Below are positions 36,424 to 45,859 of a DNA stretch of 64,000 nt, in pieces. The position numbers and the translations under genes are program-made. This stretch comes from DASZBX01 sp035943635 (lineage in GTDB: Bacteria > Actinomycetota > Actinomycetes > Streptomycetales > Catenulisporaceae). The stretch is taken from the NCBI GenBank assembly GCA_035943635.1, contig DASZBX010000128.1, positions 22,996 through 86,995 of the forward strand, written 5' to 3'. The first letter of the stretch is position 1, and each line of letters begins with the position of its first letter. The notes under the pieces are model-generated. The model searched no databases. It was given only the letters and a program-made list of their open reading frames with translations, and had not been told where the DNA came from.

Positions 36424-37220
36424 TATCGCCGGGCCCCCGCCACTGCCGGGCTGGTCACCCTGCCGTCGCGGACCAGCACCGTACGCTCGGCGTACGCGGC
36501 GATCCGGGCGTCGTGGGTGACCAGGACCACGGTCGTGCCCTCCTGCCGGGCGACGGTCAGCAGCAGGTCCATCACCAGCTCCCCGGTCAGCGAGTCGAGC
36601 GAGCCGGTCGGCTCGTCGGCGAACAGGACCTTGGGCTTGGTGGCCAGCGCCCGGGCGATCGCCACCCGCTGCGCCTGGCCGCCGGACAGTTCCCCGGTCC
36701 GGCGCCGGCCGAGTTCGGCCAGGTCCAGCCGGTCCAGCCACTCGTGCGCGGTCCGGTAGGCGTCCCGGCGCCGGGTCCGGCCCAGCAGCAGCGGCATGGC
36801 GATGTTGTCCGCGGTGGTCAGCTCGGGGATCAGCTGGCCGAACTGGAAGACGAAGCCGAAGTCGGTGCGCCGCAGCCGGGTCCGCTCGGCCTCGCCGAGG
36901 GTGTCCAGCCGGCGGCCGTCGAACCAGATCTCGCCCCGGTCCGGCGGGAAGATCCCGGCCAGGCAGTGCAGCAGGGTGGACTTGCCCGACCCGCTCGGGC
37001 CCATCACGGCCAGGATCTCGCCCCGGGCCGCGGCCATGTCCGCTCCGCGCAGCGCGGGGGTCTGGCCGAACGAACGGTGCACGTCGCGCGCCTCGAGCAG
37101 CAGGTCGCGGTCCGGCGCGGCGTCCGGGAAGGCCGCGGGGCCCGCGGCGCCCGCCCTGCTGCCGGCCGTGTCCCGGGCCGGCGGGACGACGCCCGCCGGG
37201 TTGTCCGCCGAGGCGCTCAC
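36423..37220 (-). CDS. ABC transporter ATP-binding protein (MacB/Bce type)
   Basis: 265 aa from GTG 37220. Walker A is GPSGSGKST, the signature LSGGQAQRVAIARAL, Walker B VLFADEPTGSLD, and the switch His VTHDARI. An extra ~38-residue Ala/Pro-rich N-terminal tail precedes the ABC core. It overlaps the PadR gene by 4 bp and the permease start by 1 bp, so the three genes form one tightly coupled operon. Confidence 0.92.
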   Translation of the reverse strand: MSASADNPAGVVPPARDTAGSRAGAAGPAAFPDAAPDRDLLLEARDVHRSFGQTPALRGADMAAARGEILAVMGPSGSGKSTLLHCLAGIFPPDRGEIWFDGRRLDTLGEAERTRLRRTDFGFVFQFGQLIPELTTADNIAMPLLLGRTRRRDAYRTAHEWLDRLDLAELGRRRTGELSGGQAQRVAIARALATKPKVLFADEPTGSLDSLTGELVMDLLLTVARQEGTTVVLVTHDARIAAYAERTVLVRDGRVTSPAVAGARR

Positions 37221-37744
37221 CGGGCCTGCACCAGCTCGGTCAGGGCGCCGAGCCGGGTGGAGGTCACGTCGATCCAGCGCAGGTCGGCGTCCAGGTGGAA
37301 CAGGCCGTGGTCGGCCAGCAGGGCGTCGACCAGGCTCCCGGTCCGCTTGATCTCGGTCAGCTCCCGCATCCGGTCGAGATGGGCGGCGCGCTGGGTGTCG
37401 AGGTAGCGCTCGGCGTCCCGGCCGAGCATCAGGGCCAGGACGACCTTGGCGAACAGCACGGTCTGCAGGTGCGGCTCGGCCTCCACCGGCTCGGCCAGCC
37501 AGTCGTCCACCTCGGTGGCGCCCTGGTCGGTGATCACGTAGCGCTTGCGGTCCGGCCCGGCGCCCGGCTCGCTCTCGCCGATCACCACCTTGCCGTCCCG
37601 GGCCAGCCGGCCGAGGGTCGAGTACACCTGCCCGAACGGCAGCGGCCGGCCCCGGCCGAAGAAGGTGTCGTAGTCGCGCTTGAGGTCATATCCGTGCCGC
37701 GGTTCCCGTTCCAACAGGCCGAGCAGGGTGAAAGGTACGCTCAT
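37217..37744 (-). CDS. PadR family transcriptional regulator
   Basis: 175 aa from ATG 37744. The N-terminal winged helix reads FTLLGLLEREPRHGYDLKRD, then LPFGQVYSTLGRLARDGKV with the basic wing GPDRKRYVITDQGATEV. The C-terminal helices (~95-175) form the dimer arm, typical of PadR subfamily-1 proteins with a long tail. As first gene of the operon it is probably an autorepressor relieved by the transported drug or lipid. Two palindromes lie directly upstream (37754-37787). Confidence 0.92.
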   Translation of the reverse strand: MSVPFTLLGLLEREPRHGYDLKRDYDTFFGRGRPLPFGQVYSTLGRLARDGKVVIGESEPGAGPDRKRYVITDQGATEVDDWLAEPVEAEPHLQTVLFAKVVLALMLGRDAERYLDTQRAAHLDRMRELTEIKRTGSLVDALLADHGLFHLDADLRWIDVTSTRLGALTELVQAR

Positions 37745-37753
37745 GGCGCGACT

Positions 37754-37787
37754 ATATACCGGGCGTATATCCCGAGTCTATATACTC
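37754..37787 (-). promoter_or_regulatory. Paired palindromes, probable PadR operators
   Basis: ATATAC-CGGGC-GTATAT (37754-37770) has perfect 6-bp arms. GAGTCTATATACTC (37774-37787) is a 12/14 palindrome that repeats the TATATAC core. They begin 10 bp before the PadR ATG, in the only AT-rich stretch nearby, where the promoter must be. Confidence 0.65.
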
Positions 37788-37898
37788 AGAGAATAGAGTT
37801 GCGGCAGGGCGGGGAGCTGCGGAAACGCGTAGGCGCCGGCGGCGAACCCGAATCGCCGCCGACGCCCGGCGCGGTCAGTTGGTCAGTTGGTCCGATGA

Positions 37899-38185
37899 TC
37901 AGTTCGTGCAGTCCAGGGTGAAACCGCGGGACAGGCCGCTGTCCCCGGCCACCGACACGCGCAGGCCGGTCACCCCTTCGGCGGCCGGGGCCAGCCAGTC
38001 GGCGGCGAGCGTGCCGAGGGTCTGCCCGTCCGGCCCGGCCGGGTCCCAGGTGTAGTACCAGTAGTCGATCACCTGGCCGGTCGCGTTGGAGAAGTACAGC
38101 TCCCCGGAGGCCAGGCTGCTCGGGAAGTGCCAGCCGGACACCGTCACCAGCTGCGAGTCGCACCGCGGCGGGGTCGGCTGCGCGG
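37899..38185 (-). pseudogene. C-terminal fragment of an unknown, probably secreted protein
   Basis: From about 38185 leftward to the stop at 37899 the frame has almost pure G/C third positions and reads CDSQLVTVSGWHFPSSLASG, ELYFSNATGQVIDYWYYTW, then LRVSVAGDSGLSRGFTLDC and TN. Two cysteines bracket the beta-rich segment. Upstream of ~38185 the codon bias collapses and no start or signal peptide is found (a run with GAAAAAGTTTTCGAAAAAG crosses the break). Either a broken gene or one with a frameshift. Confidence 0.4.
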
Positions 38186-38383
38186 AAAAAGTTTTCGAAA
38201 AAGTGTTGGCGCCCGGCGCCCGGCCGACTCCCACTGCTGAACCGCCCCGGCGATGGAGGAGCAGACGGCAGATGAACACCCAGCATGGATTCCGGCGTGA
38301 TCGGCCCGTCCTCGATGTCGCCCCCGGGCGCCGGCCGGGCCCGGTGCCGCGGCGCACCGGGCGTCCGGCCCGCTGACCGGGCT

Positions 38384-38450
38384 CGTCGTCGCGGGTACCC
38401 GCCCGGGCCGAACCGGCCCCGTGAGGGGAGGGCGGGTCCCCGCGACGACG
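38384..38450. repeat. Long hairpin upstream of the sigma factor gene
   Basis: Arms 38384-38404 and 38430-38450 match in 20 of 21 positions; an inner GGGCCG/CGGCCC pair sits in the loop. It lies 47 bp before the sigma factor start and not after any intact gene, so a role in regulation or a palindromic repeat is as likely as termination. Confidence 0.5.
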
Positions 38451-38496
38451 AACCCACGACTATCCGCCGCGGTCCGCCGGGCGCTACCGTGCTCTT

Positions 38497-40242
38497 GTGA
38501 TTGACCGGGACATCGTCGCGACGATGCTCAGCGCGGATCCGGCCGGCTTGGCGAACGCCTACGACGCCTACGCCGGGAAGCTGCATGCCTACTGTTGGAC
38601 GATGCTGCGCGATCACGACGCCGCGGCCGACGCGGTCCAGGACACGTTCATCGTGGCCGACAAGTGCATCGGCCAGCTGCGCGACCCGGACCGGCTGCGG
38701 CCCTGGCTCTACGCGATCGCCCGCAACGAGTGCCTGCGCCAGCTGCGCGCCTCGGCCCGCTCGGCTCCGTTCGAGGAGGCGGGCGATGTGATCGACGAGT
38801 CCGCCGGGGACGTCGGACGGGAGCTGGACCAGGAGGAGACCCGCAGCCTGGTCTGGGACGCGGCCCGGGGCCTGAACGAAGGCGAGTACGAGGTCCTCGA
38901 ACTGAATCTGCGGCACGAGCTCGAGGGCGCGGACCTGGCCGCCGCGCTCGGGGTCTCGCGCAACCACGCGCACGCCCTGCTGTCCCGGGCCCGGGCCCAG
39001 TTCGAGGTCTCCCTGGCGGCGCTGCTGGTGGCGCGCACCGGCCGCGGCAGCTGCGAGACCCTGGACGGCCTGCTGACCGACTGGGACGGCGGGATCACCG
39101 CCCTGCTGCGCAAGCGGATCAACCGGCACATCGAGCAGTGCGAGGTCTGCGGCGAACGCAAGCGGCGCGAGCTGCGCCCGGCCATGCTCATGTCCAGCCT
39201 GCCGTTCATGGTCGCCCCGCCGGTGCTGCGCGACAAGATCCTGAGGCTGGTCGCCGACCCGACCGCCTCGGCCTACCACCAGATGGTGGTCAACCGGGCC
39301 GGACCGTTCGGCCCGGACGGGTTCGTGCAGCCGCTGGATCATGCCGGCAGCGGCGCGAACTCGAACAACCAGAACAACAACCAGGGCGGCAGCCAGGGTG
39401 GTCAGGGCTCGGGCCAGAGCGGTCAGGGCGGTGGCGGCGGCGGGCCGGGTGACGCCCCGGGTTCCGGCTCATGGCCTGCTCCCGACGCCGATCCCGGCCC
39501 GGGGCCCGGTCCGGCCGTGGCCGCCGCCGAGTGGCTTCCGCCCTGGTCGCCGCCCGAGGCCTGGCCGGACATGCTGCCCGCGGACGACGACGCCCTGCGG
39601 GACCGGCGCGCCAAGAAGCGCGGCTCCCTGGTGGCCCTGGTGATCGTGTTCCTGCTGCTGATCGTGGCCGGGGCGTTGTTCTACGCCAAGACCTCGTCCG
39701 CGCCGGCGGCCAGCGGCACGGTCACCGCCCCGCCGGCCACGGCGCTGAGTACCTTCGTGGCGACGGCCGTGCCGTCGGGCGTCGGCTCGGACGCGACGGT
39801 CGTCACCGTGACCGCCGCCGCGACCGACACGTCCAGCCCGACCGCCGCCCCGACGACGCCGCGCGCCCCGATCCGCACCACGACCCGGCCGGTCGCCCCG
39901 ACCACCACCCGCAGCGCGCCGAGCCAGCCGCCGACCCAGACGACCGCGCCGTTGGGCACGCTGGGCGGCCCGGCCACCTACCAGTTCCCGTACTCCGCGA
40001 ACGGCGGCTATCCGACCGGGTCGTTCCGGGTCACCGAGAACGGCGGCACGCTCTCCGGAGTCCGGGTGAGCGTGAGCAACCCGAAGGTCCTGCAAGCGGC
40101 TCCCGGCGACATCGTCCGGAACACCGTGGTGATCGACCTGACCGCCGAGACGATCTATTCGAACCCGGTGACGGTCACCGTCTCCGCGGCCAACGCGACG
40201 CCGGTCACGGTCACCGTCTCGTGGTCTACGTTGATCCAATAG
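38497..40242 (+). CDS. ECF-type sigma factor fused to zinc-finger, membrane and extracytoplasmic domains
   Basis: 581 aa from GTG 38497; TACCGT 7 nt upstream suggests a leaderless start. Residues ~18-85 are sigma region 2 (DAVQDTFIVADKCIG, WLYAIARNECLRQLR). Residues ~115-172 are region 4 (LNLRHELEGADLAAALGVSR). Residues 211-218 hold HIEQCEVC, an H-x3-C-x2-C motif as in anti-sigma ZAS domains. Then follow a Gly/Asn/Gln linker (~284-345), one TM helix (~377-397), a Ser/Thr/Pro stalk (~400-485) and an Ig-like outer domain (~487-581). Sigma and sensor in one chain would need proteolysis or membrane-tethered activity. The downstream 189-aa gene is 32 bp away. Confidence 0.83.
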   Translation: MIDRDIVATMLSADPAGLANAYDAYAGKLHAYCWTMLRDHDAAADAVQDTFIVADKCIGQLRDPDRLRPWLYAIARNECLRQLRASARSAPFEEAGDVIDESAGDVGRELDQEETRSLVWDAARGLNEGEYEVLELNLRHELEGADLAAALGVSRNHAHALLSRARAQFEVSLAALLVARTGRGSCETLDGLLTDWDGGITALLRKRINRHIEQCEVCGERKRRELRPAMLMSSLPFMVAPPVLRDKILRLVADPTASAYHQMVVNRAGPFGPDGFVQPLDHAGSGANSNNQNNNQGGSQGGQGSGQSGQGGGGGGPGDAPGSGSWPAPDADPGPGPGPAVAAAEWLPPWSPPEAWPDMLPADDDALRDRRAKKRGSLVALVIVFLLLIVAGALFYAKTSSAPAASGTVTAPPATALSTFVATAVPSGVGSDATVVTVTAAATDTSSPTAAPTTPRAPIRTTTRPVAPTTTRSAPSQPPTQTTAPLGTLGGPATYQFPYSANGGYPTGSFRVTENGGTLSGVRVSVSNPKVLQAAPGDIVRNTVVIDLTAETIYSNPVTVTVSAANATPVTVTVSWSTLIQ

Positions 40243-40274
40243 CAATCGAGCCGAGTGGACCGGGAGTCGGGCGG

Positions 40275-40844
40275 ATGGACGTCGGATATCAGTCGATGCT
40301 GGTGGTGGCCGAGGCCGAGCCGGTCTGCGGGATCCTGCGCCGGCTCGACCAGCAGGCGCTCGTCGCGCCCGCGGGCCCGGGCCTGACCGCGGTGGTGCCC
40401 GGCCGGGGCGACTGGCTGCCGATCGAACTGGCCGAGAAGTTCAGCCGCCAGCTGCGCACCGCATCGCTCTACTGGGCGGTCGACGAGCCGACCTGGGTGG
40501 AGGCGAAGGTCTTCGACCAGGGCGAGGGCGCGCACCGCTACTCCTCCCACCCGATCCTCAGGTACGAGGAACTGCCGCCGGAGCCGCTCGAACCGCTGGG
40601 CGCGGAAACCGGTCCGTTCGCGCCGTTCGGCACCGATCGGCTGGACGAGGCGGCGCTGCTGCGGGCGTTGCGCGGCGAACCGGCGCGCGAGGGCGAGCCG
40701 AAACCGCCGCCCCGCCAGCAGCATCGGCTGATCGTCGAAGCGCTCGGCCTCGATCCGGCCCTCTTGACCGCCGACTTCGACCACGCCCTCGCCCGCGCCG
40801 CCGAGTTCCCGGGCGCGGTCCACGTTTCGACGACGCTCGACTGA
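40275..40844 (+). CDS. Conserved-looking protein of unknown function
   Basis: 189 aa from ATG 40275 (GGGAG 9-13 nt upstream), 32 bp after the sigma-receptor gene and in the same direction, so probably one operon. It has strong codon bias, a hydrophilic composition and Pro/Glu-rich stretches (LPPEPLEPLGAETGPF), with no signal peptide, membrane helix or recognised motif. The N-terminal MDVGYQSMLVVAEAEPVCGI and WLPIELAEKFSRQL are the best-conserved-looking parts. I do not recognise the family. Confidence 0.6.
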   Translation: MDVGYQSMLVVAEAEPVCGILRRLDQQALVAPAGPGLTAVVPGRGDWLPIELAEKFSRQLRTASLYWAVDEPTWVEAKVFDQGEGAHRYSSHPILRYEELPPEPLEPLGAETGPFAPFGTDRLDEAALLRALRGEPAREGEPKPPPRQQHRLIVEALGLDPALLTADFDHALARAAEFPGAVHVSTTLD

Positions 40845-40886
40845 TCCGCCCGCCGCCTCAAGCCGCTGGTCATCAACCATCTGAAA

Positions 40887-40941
40887 CCACCGCACCAGCG
40901 GAACACCAGCGATATGCCAACAATATGCCAGTGGCATGCCA
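40887..40941. repeat. Five 11-bp phased repeats upstream of mraY
   Basis: Five consecutive 11-mers each end in CCA, at 40897, 40908, 40919, 40930 and 40941. The last three read GCGATATGCCA, ACAATATGCCA and GTGGCATGCCA. One unit per helical turn puts all copies on one DNA face. They end 60 bp before the mraY start. Confidence 0.65.
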
Positions 40942-41000
40942 AGCGCGCTCGACAGGCTGAAACCTCGTCACCGACGTAGTCGCGAGAGAGGCGCCATACC

Positions 41001-42057
41001 TTGTTGCAGATGAGGGAGGTGCTCTACGCGAGTGCGTTCGCCCTGTTCTTCTCGTTCGCGGGCACGCCGCTGGCGGTCAAGTTCATGCGCCGGCACGGGT
41101 TCGGCCAGCCGATCCGGGACGACGGGCCGACCACGCACCTGGTCAAGCGCGGCACCCCGACCATGGGCGGGGTGGTCATCGTGCTCGCCACCCTGCTCGG
41201 GTACGGCTGCACCCTGCTGGTCAGCTGGCGGCCGCCGACCGCGTCGGCACTGCTGGTGCTGTTCCTGATGACCGGCATGGGCCTGGTCGGGTTCGTCGAC
41301 GACTTCATCAAGATCTTCCGGCAGCGCTCGCTCGGGCTGCGGGCCAAGGCGAAACTGGTCGGTCAGTGGACCGTCGCGATCGCCTTCGCGGCCATGGCGA
41401 TCCACTTCCCGGACAAGCTCGGCTACCACCCGGCCTCCCTGCACGTGTCCTTCGTGCGCGACACGGCACTGAGCCTCGGCGCGGTCCTGTTCGTGCTGTG
41501 GGCCGGGATACTGATCGCGGGGACGTCCAACGGGGTGAACCTCACCGACGGGCTCGACGGCATGGCCACCGGGGCCAGCATCATGGTCTTCGCCGGCTAC
41601 GTGCTGATCGGGATCTGGCAGCACGGCGAGGACTGCCAGACCGTCCTGGTCAAGGGCTGCTACCAGGTCCGCGACCCGCTGGACCTGGCGATCGTCGCGG
41701 CCGCGGTCGTGGGCTCCTGCTTCGGCTTCCTGTGGTGGAACGCGCCGCCCGCGCAGATCATCATGGGCGACACCGGGGCGCTCGGTCTCGGCGGCGCGCT
41801 GGCCGGCCTGGCCATCTGCTCCCAGACGGAGCTGCTGCTGATCGTGCTCGGCGGCCTGTTCGTGATGGAGACCATGTCGGTGATCATCCAGGTCGGGTCG
41901 TTCAAGCTGCGCCACGGCAAGCGGGTGTTCAAGATGGCCCCGATCCATCACACCTTCGAGCTGATGGGCTGGGCCGAGGTGACCATCACGGTACGGTTCT
42001 GGATCATCTGCGGGCTCTGCGTCGCCGCCGGACTCGGGTTCTTCTACACCGGCTGGG

Positions 42058-42071
<14 letters not shown>
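41001..42071 (+). CDS. mraY: Phospho-N-acetylmuramoyl-pentapeptide-transferase, stand-alone copy
   Basis: 356 aa from TTG 41001 (GAGAGAGG 9 nt upstream); ATG 41010 is the alternative. It has ten hydrophobic helices. Family motifs: RDDGPTTHLVKRGTPTMGG, VGFVDDFIKI (catalytic DDxxK), GTSNGVNLTDGLDG and IMGDTGALGLGG. The last signature, normally HHH, is PIHHTFELMGW here (residues 316-318 HHT). It transfers UDP-MurNAc-pentapeptide to undecaprenyl phosphate on the inner face of the membrane, giving lipid I. No mur, ftsW or ftsZ genes flank it, so it is outside the division cluster and is probably a second copy. Its 3' end overlaps the convergent P450 gene by 14 bp. Confidence 0.93.
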
Positions 42072-43287
<1,216 letters not shown>

Positions 43288-43380
43288 GTTCGTCCTCTTC
43301 CGACCGATGTTCGACTTCCGCTGTCCGGCATCAAACCTACCGCGAATACAGAAGACTGCGAAGGCGGTTCGGCGCGAGTG

Positions 43381-43869
43381 TCAGTTCACGTCGACGATCT
43401 GCGCCTTGGTCGCGTCGGTGAGCTGCTCGAACGTGCTCGGGAAGACGGTGTGCGACAGGCCCGCGGCGGCCCAGATCTCCGGGTACCCGGCCAGCGCGCG
43501 GTCGATCAGGGTCCGTACCGGCGCCGGATGGCCGAGCGGGGCCACCCCGCCGATCGCCTGGCCGGTGTGTACGCGCACGAACTCGGGCGTGGCCCGCTTG
43601 AGCGCGCTCAGCCCGACCGCCGCGGCCAGTTTCTCGGTGTCCACCCGGTGCGCACCGCTGGTCAGCACGAGCAGGGGCGCACCGTCCCCGTCGAAGATCA
43701 GGCTGTTGGCGATCGCGCCGACCTCGCAGCCGATCTGGGCGGCCGCCGCCGCGGCGGTCGGCGCGGTCTCGGGCAGCACCCGGACTCTCGGCTCGATCCC
43801 GGCCGCGCGCAGGGCGGCCTCGACCAGGAGCACGTTCGGATGGTTGGCCATCTTCGAGGCGTCTGACAT
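43381..43869 (-). CDS. YbaK/EbsC family aminoacyl-tRNA deacylase-like protein
   Basis: 162 aa from ATG 43869. YbaK fold markers include the CEVGAIANSLIF and LLVLTSGAHRVDTEKLAAAVG stretches with Lys in KRATPEFVRVHTGQAIGGV, and a GHPAPVRTLID region. YbaK proteins hydrolyse Cys-tRNA(Pro) or related mischarged species and act in trans with ProRS. It lies upstream of the EamA gene on the same strand, 130 bp away. Confidence 0.85.
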   Translation of the reverse strand: MSDASKMANHPNVLLVEAALRAAGIEPRVRVLPETAPTAAAAAAQIGCEVGAIANSLIFDGDGAPLLVLTSGAHRVDTEKLAAAVGLSALKRATPEFVRVHTGQAIGGVAPLGHPAPVRTLIDRALAGYPEIWAAAGLSHTVFPSTFEQLTDATKAQIVDVN

Positions 43870-43898
43870 GGCGCCAGGATAACGAGCCGCGTCCGCAT

Positions 43899-43943
43899 TG
43901 CGTCAACGCGATATCGGCGCGCCGCGGAGTGCGTAAACGCGAT
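43899..43943. repeat. Direct repeat between ybaK-like and EamA genes
   Basis: TGCGTCAACGCGAT (43899-43912) recurs as TGCGTAAACGCGAT (43930-43943), 31 bp apart. Each half resembles a palindrome (ATTGCG...CGCGAT). They lie 30 bp before the YbaK start (leftward), so may be operator boxes. Confidence 0.4.
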
Positions 43944-43999
43944 GCGGGCCCGGGCGAGTGATCGCCCGGGCCTACGCCGCTTCGTCTTCATCCCTGCGT

Positions 44000-44956
44000 T
44001 CAGGTGCTCGTCAACCGCGCTCCTTTCCGGGGACGGCTGCGCGAGACGCCGACTCCGGCCAGGCACAGCAGTCCGCCGACGAACGCGATCCAGCCCGGCA
44101 CCTGGTTCAGCGCGATCCACGACATCAGGATCACCAGGGTCGGCACGACATAAGTGGTCGAGCCCATCTTGCCCGCCGACGTCCGGGCCAGCGCGTACGC
44201 CCAGGCGGTGAAGGCCAGGGCGGTCGGGAACACGCCCAGGTAGACCAGCTTGGCGCTCGCGGTCCACGGTTCGTGGGCCGCCTGGGTGACCAGGCCGCCG
44301 GCGAAAGGCAGGCAGGCCGCGGTGCCGATCAGGCAGCCGAAGGTGGTGACCTGGAGCGCCGACGCGTGGCGCAGCGCCACCTTCTGCGACACCGTCCCGG
44401 CCGCGTAGGTGGCCGCCGCGACCAGGCACAACGCGACTCCGAGCGGCGAGATCCGCGAACCGTCCGACCCGGCCAGGCCCACGACGACCGCTCCGGCGAA
44501 GGAGACCACGATCCCGGCCAGCAGCCGCGGCGGGAAGCCCTCCTTGAGCAGCCAGCCGCTGAGCAGCGCGATCAGGATCGGGCCGATGTTGACGAGCATC
44601 GACGCGGTCCCGGCGTCCACCTTCCGCTCGCCCCAGTTCAACACGACCATGTACCCGCCGAACCAGAGCACCCCCGCGAGCACGATGCCCGGCCACGCGG
44701 CCCGCGCAGGCAGGCCCTCGCCCCGGACCAGCCAGATCGCGGTCAGCACGACCGACCCGGCGGTGAGCCGGCCCAGGGCCAGCTCGCCCGGGCCGAACTG
44801 CACGGCCGCGCTGCGGATCACCACGAAGGCCGAGGCCCAGAGCAGGACCGTGACCGCGACGGCCAGGATCGTCCGGGGATCGCGCAGCCCGTCGGCGCGG
44901 GGTTTCGCGGCGGGGGAGGGCGGCTCGGCCGCGTCGGGCAGGACCGCGGCGGTCAT
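44000..44956 (-). CDS. EamA/DMT family exporter
   Basis: 318 aa from ATG 44956. Ten hydrophobic helices form two EamA repeats; the first begins VTVLLWASAFVVIRSAAVQF and the second LVAAATYAAGTVSQKVALRH, with helix 9-10 motif STTYVVPTLVILMSWIALNQ. DMT proteins of this group (RhaT/YdcZ-like) export amino acids or metabolites. It starts 4 bp inside the preceding amidotransferase gene (ATGA), so the two are coupled. Confidence 0.92.
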   Translation of the reverse strand: MTAAVLPDAAEPPSPAAKPRADGLRDPRTILAVAVTVLLWASAFVVIRSAAVQFGPGELALGRLTAGSVVLTAIWLVRGEGLPARAAWPGIVLAGVLWFGGYMVVLNWGERKVDAGTASMLVNIGPILIALLSGWLLKEGFPPRLLAGIVVSFAGAVVVGLAGSDGSRISPLGVALCLVAAATYAAGTVSQKVALRHASALQVTTFGCLIGTAACLPFAGGLVTQAAHEPWTASAKLVYLGVFPTALAFTAWAYALARTSAGKMGSTTYVVPTLVILMSWIALNQVPGWIAFVGGLLCLAGVGVSRSRPRKGARLTST

Positions 44957-45789
44957 GCGCTCGACCCGAGCAGTTCGCCTTCGAGCGCGGGCGTGGTCGT
45001 GGTCGCTGTGCTTGCCGCGGGCGCGCCGGGACCGGCGTTGCGGCGCTCGGCGTGGGCCACGGCCGCTTCGGCCAGGGCGCGGATGATCGGGTGCGGGCGG
45101 GTGCCGTCCCCGGCGAGCTCGGGCTGGAACAGCGTGCCGAGGAAGAACGGGTGCTCGGGCAGCTCCAGCACCCGGATCTCGCCGGCCTCGTCGTGCCCGG
45201 TGAACTTCAGCCCGTGCGATGTGAGCGTCTCGACGAAGCGGTGGTCCAGCGCGTAGGTGCAGTGGTAGCGCTCCACGCTGCGCTCGACCCCGAGGATCCG
45301 CTGCGCGAGCGAACCGTCGGCGTAGTTCACCGCGGTCTCGTGCCCGACCAGCGAGCAGTCCAGCGCCACGATCAGCGGGTCCGGCGCGTCCGGGTCGTTC
45401 TCGGCGTGCGCGGCGCCGGGCAGGCCGGCCACGTTCCGGGCGTACTCGAGCACCGCGTGCTGGAAACCGCCGCAGGTGCCGAGGAACGGGATGCCCTGCT
45501 CGCGCGCGGTCCGGGCCGCGGCGACCGCGCCGGCCTCGCTCAGGTACGGGCTGCCGGGCAGCAGCCAGACCGCGTCGAACCCGGACACCCCGCTGGAGTA
45601 GCCGTCGCCGCCGGGGCCGGCGGCCGTGACCACCTCCGCGGACGGGATCCAGTAGGCGTCCACGACCAGGCCGTCCCGCTCGCGCAGTCCGGCGAGCAGG
45701 TTCGGGATCCGGGCGTGGGACTGGACGGCGGGCGAGCGGTCCCCGACGAGGGCGATCCAGGCGCTGACTGAGCTGGACTGGAAGGTCAT
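44953..45789 (-). CDS. CTP synthase C-terminal-like class I glutamine amidotransferase
   Basis: 278 aa from ATG 45789. The GATase nucleophile elbow is PFLGTCGGFQ (Cys106); the oxyanion Gly pair is in WLLPGSPYL, and the C-terminal motif is GTLFQPEL, with Gln where canonical GATases have His-Pro-Glu. This matches the CTP-synthase C-terminal-region-related group, which lacks the synthase half. It is not a pyrimidine enzyme by itself. With the EamA exporter it forms an operon divergent from a LysR regulator; a role in amino-acid metabolism or export control is inferred. Confidence 0.82.
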   Translation of the reverse strand: MTFQSSSVSAWIALVGDRSPAVQSHARIPNLLAGLRERDGLVVDAYWIPSAEVVTAAGPGGDGYSSGVSGFDAVWLLPGSPYLSEAGAVAAARTAREQGIPFLGTCGGFQHAVLEYARNVAGLPGAAHAENDPDAPDPLIVALDCSLVGHETAVNYADGSLAQRILGVERSVERYHCTYALDHRFVETLTSHGLKFTGHDEAGEIRVLELPEHPFFLGTLFQPELAGDGTRPHPIIRALAEAAVAHAERRNAGPGAPAASTATTTTPALEGELLGSSA

Positions 45790-45859
45790 GCCATCATCGT
45801 GCCCGGGCCGGGAACTTCAGGTCCAACAATGATTCGATCACCTAGCATTAGAGATACTT

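Noticed and set aside
40887..40941. CRISPR-like short repeats
   Set aside because: Units are 11 bp with no spacers; they are phased direct repeats.
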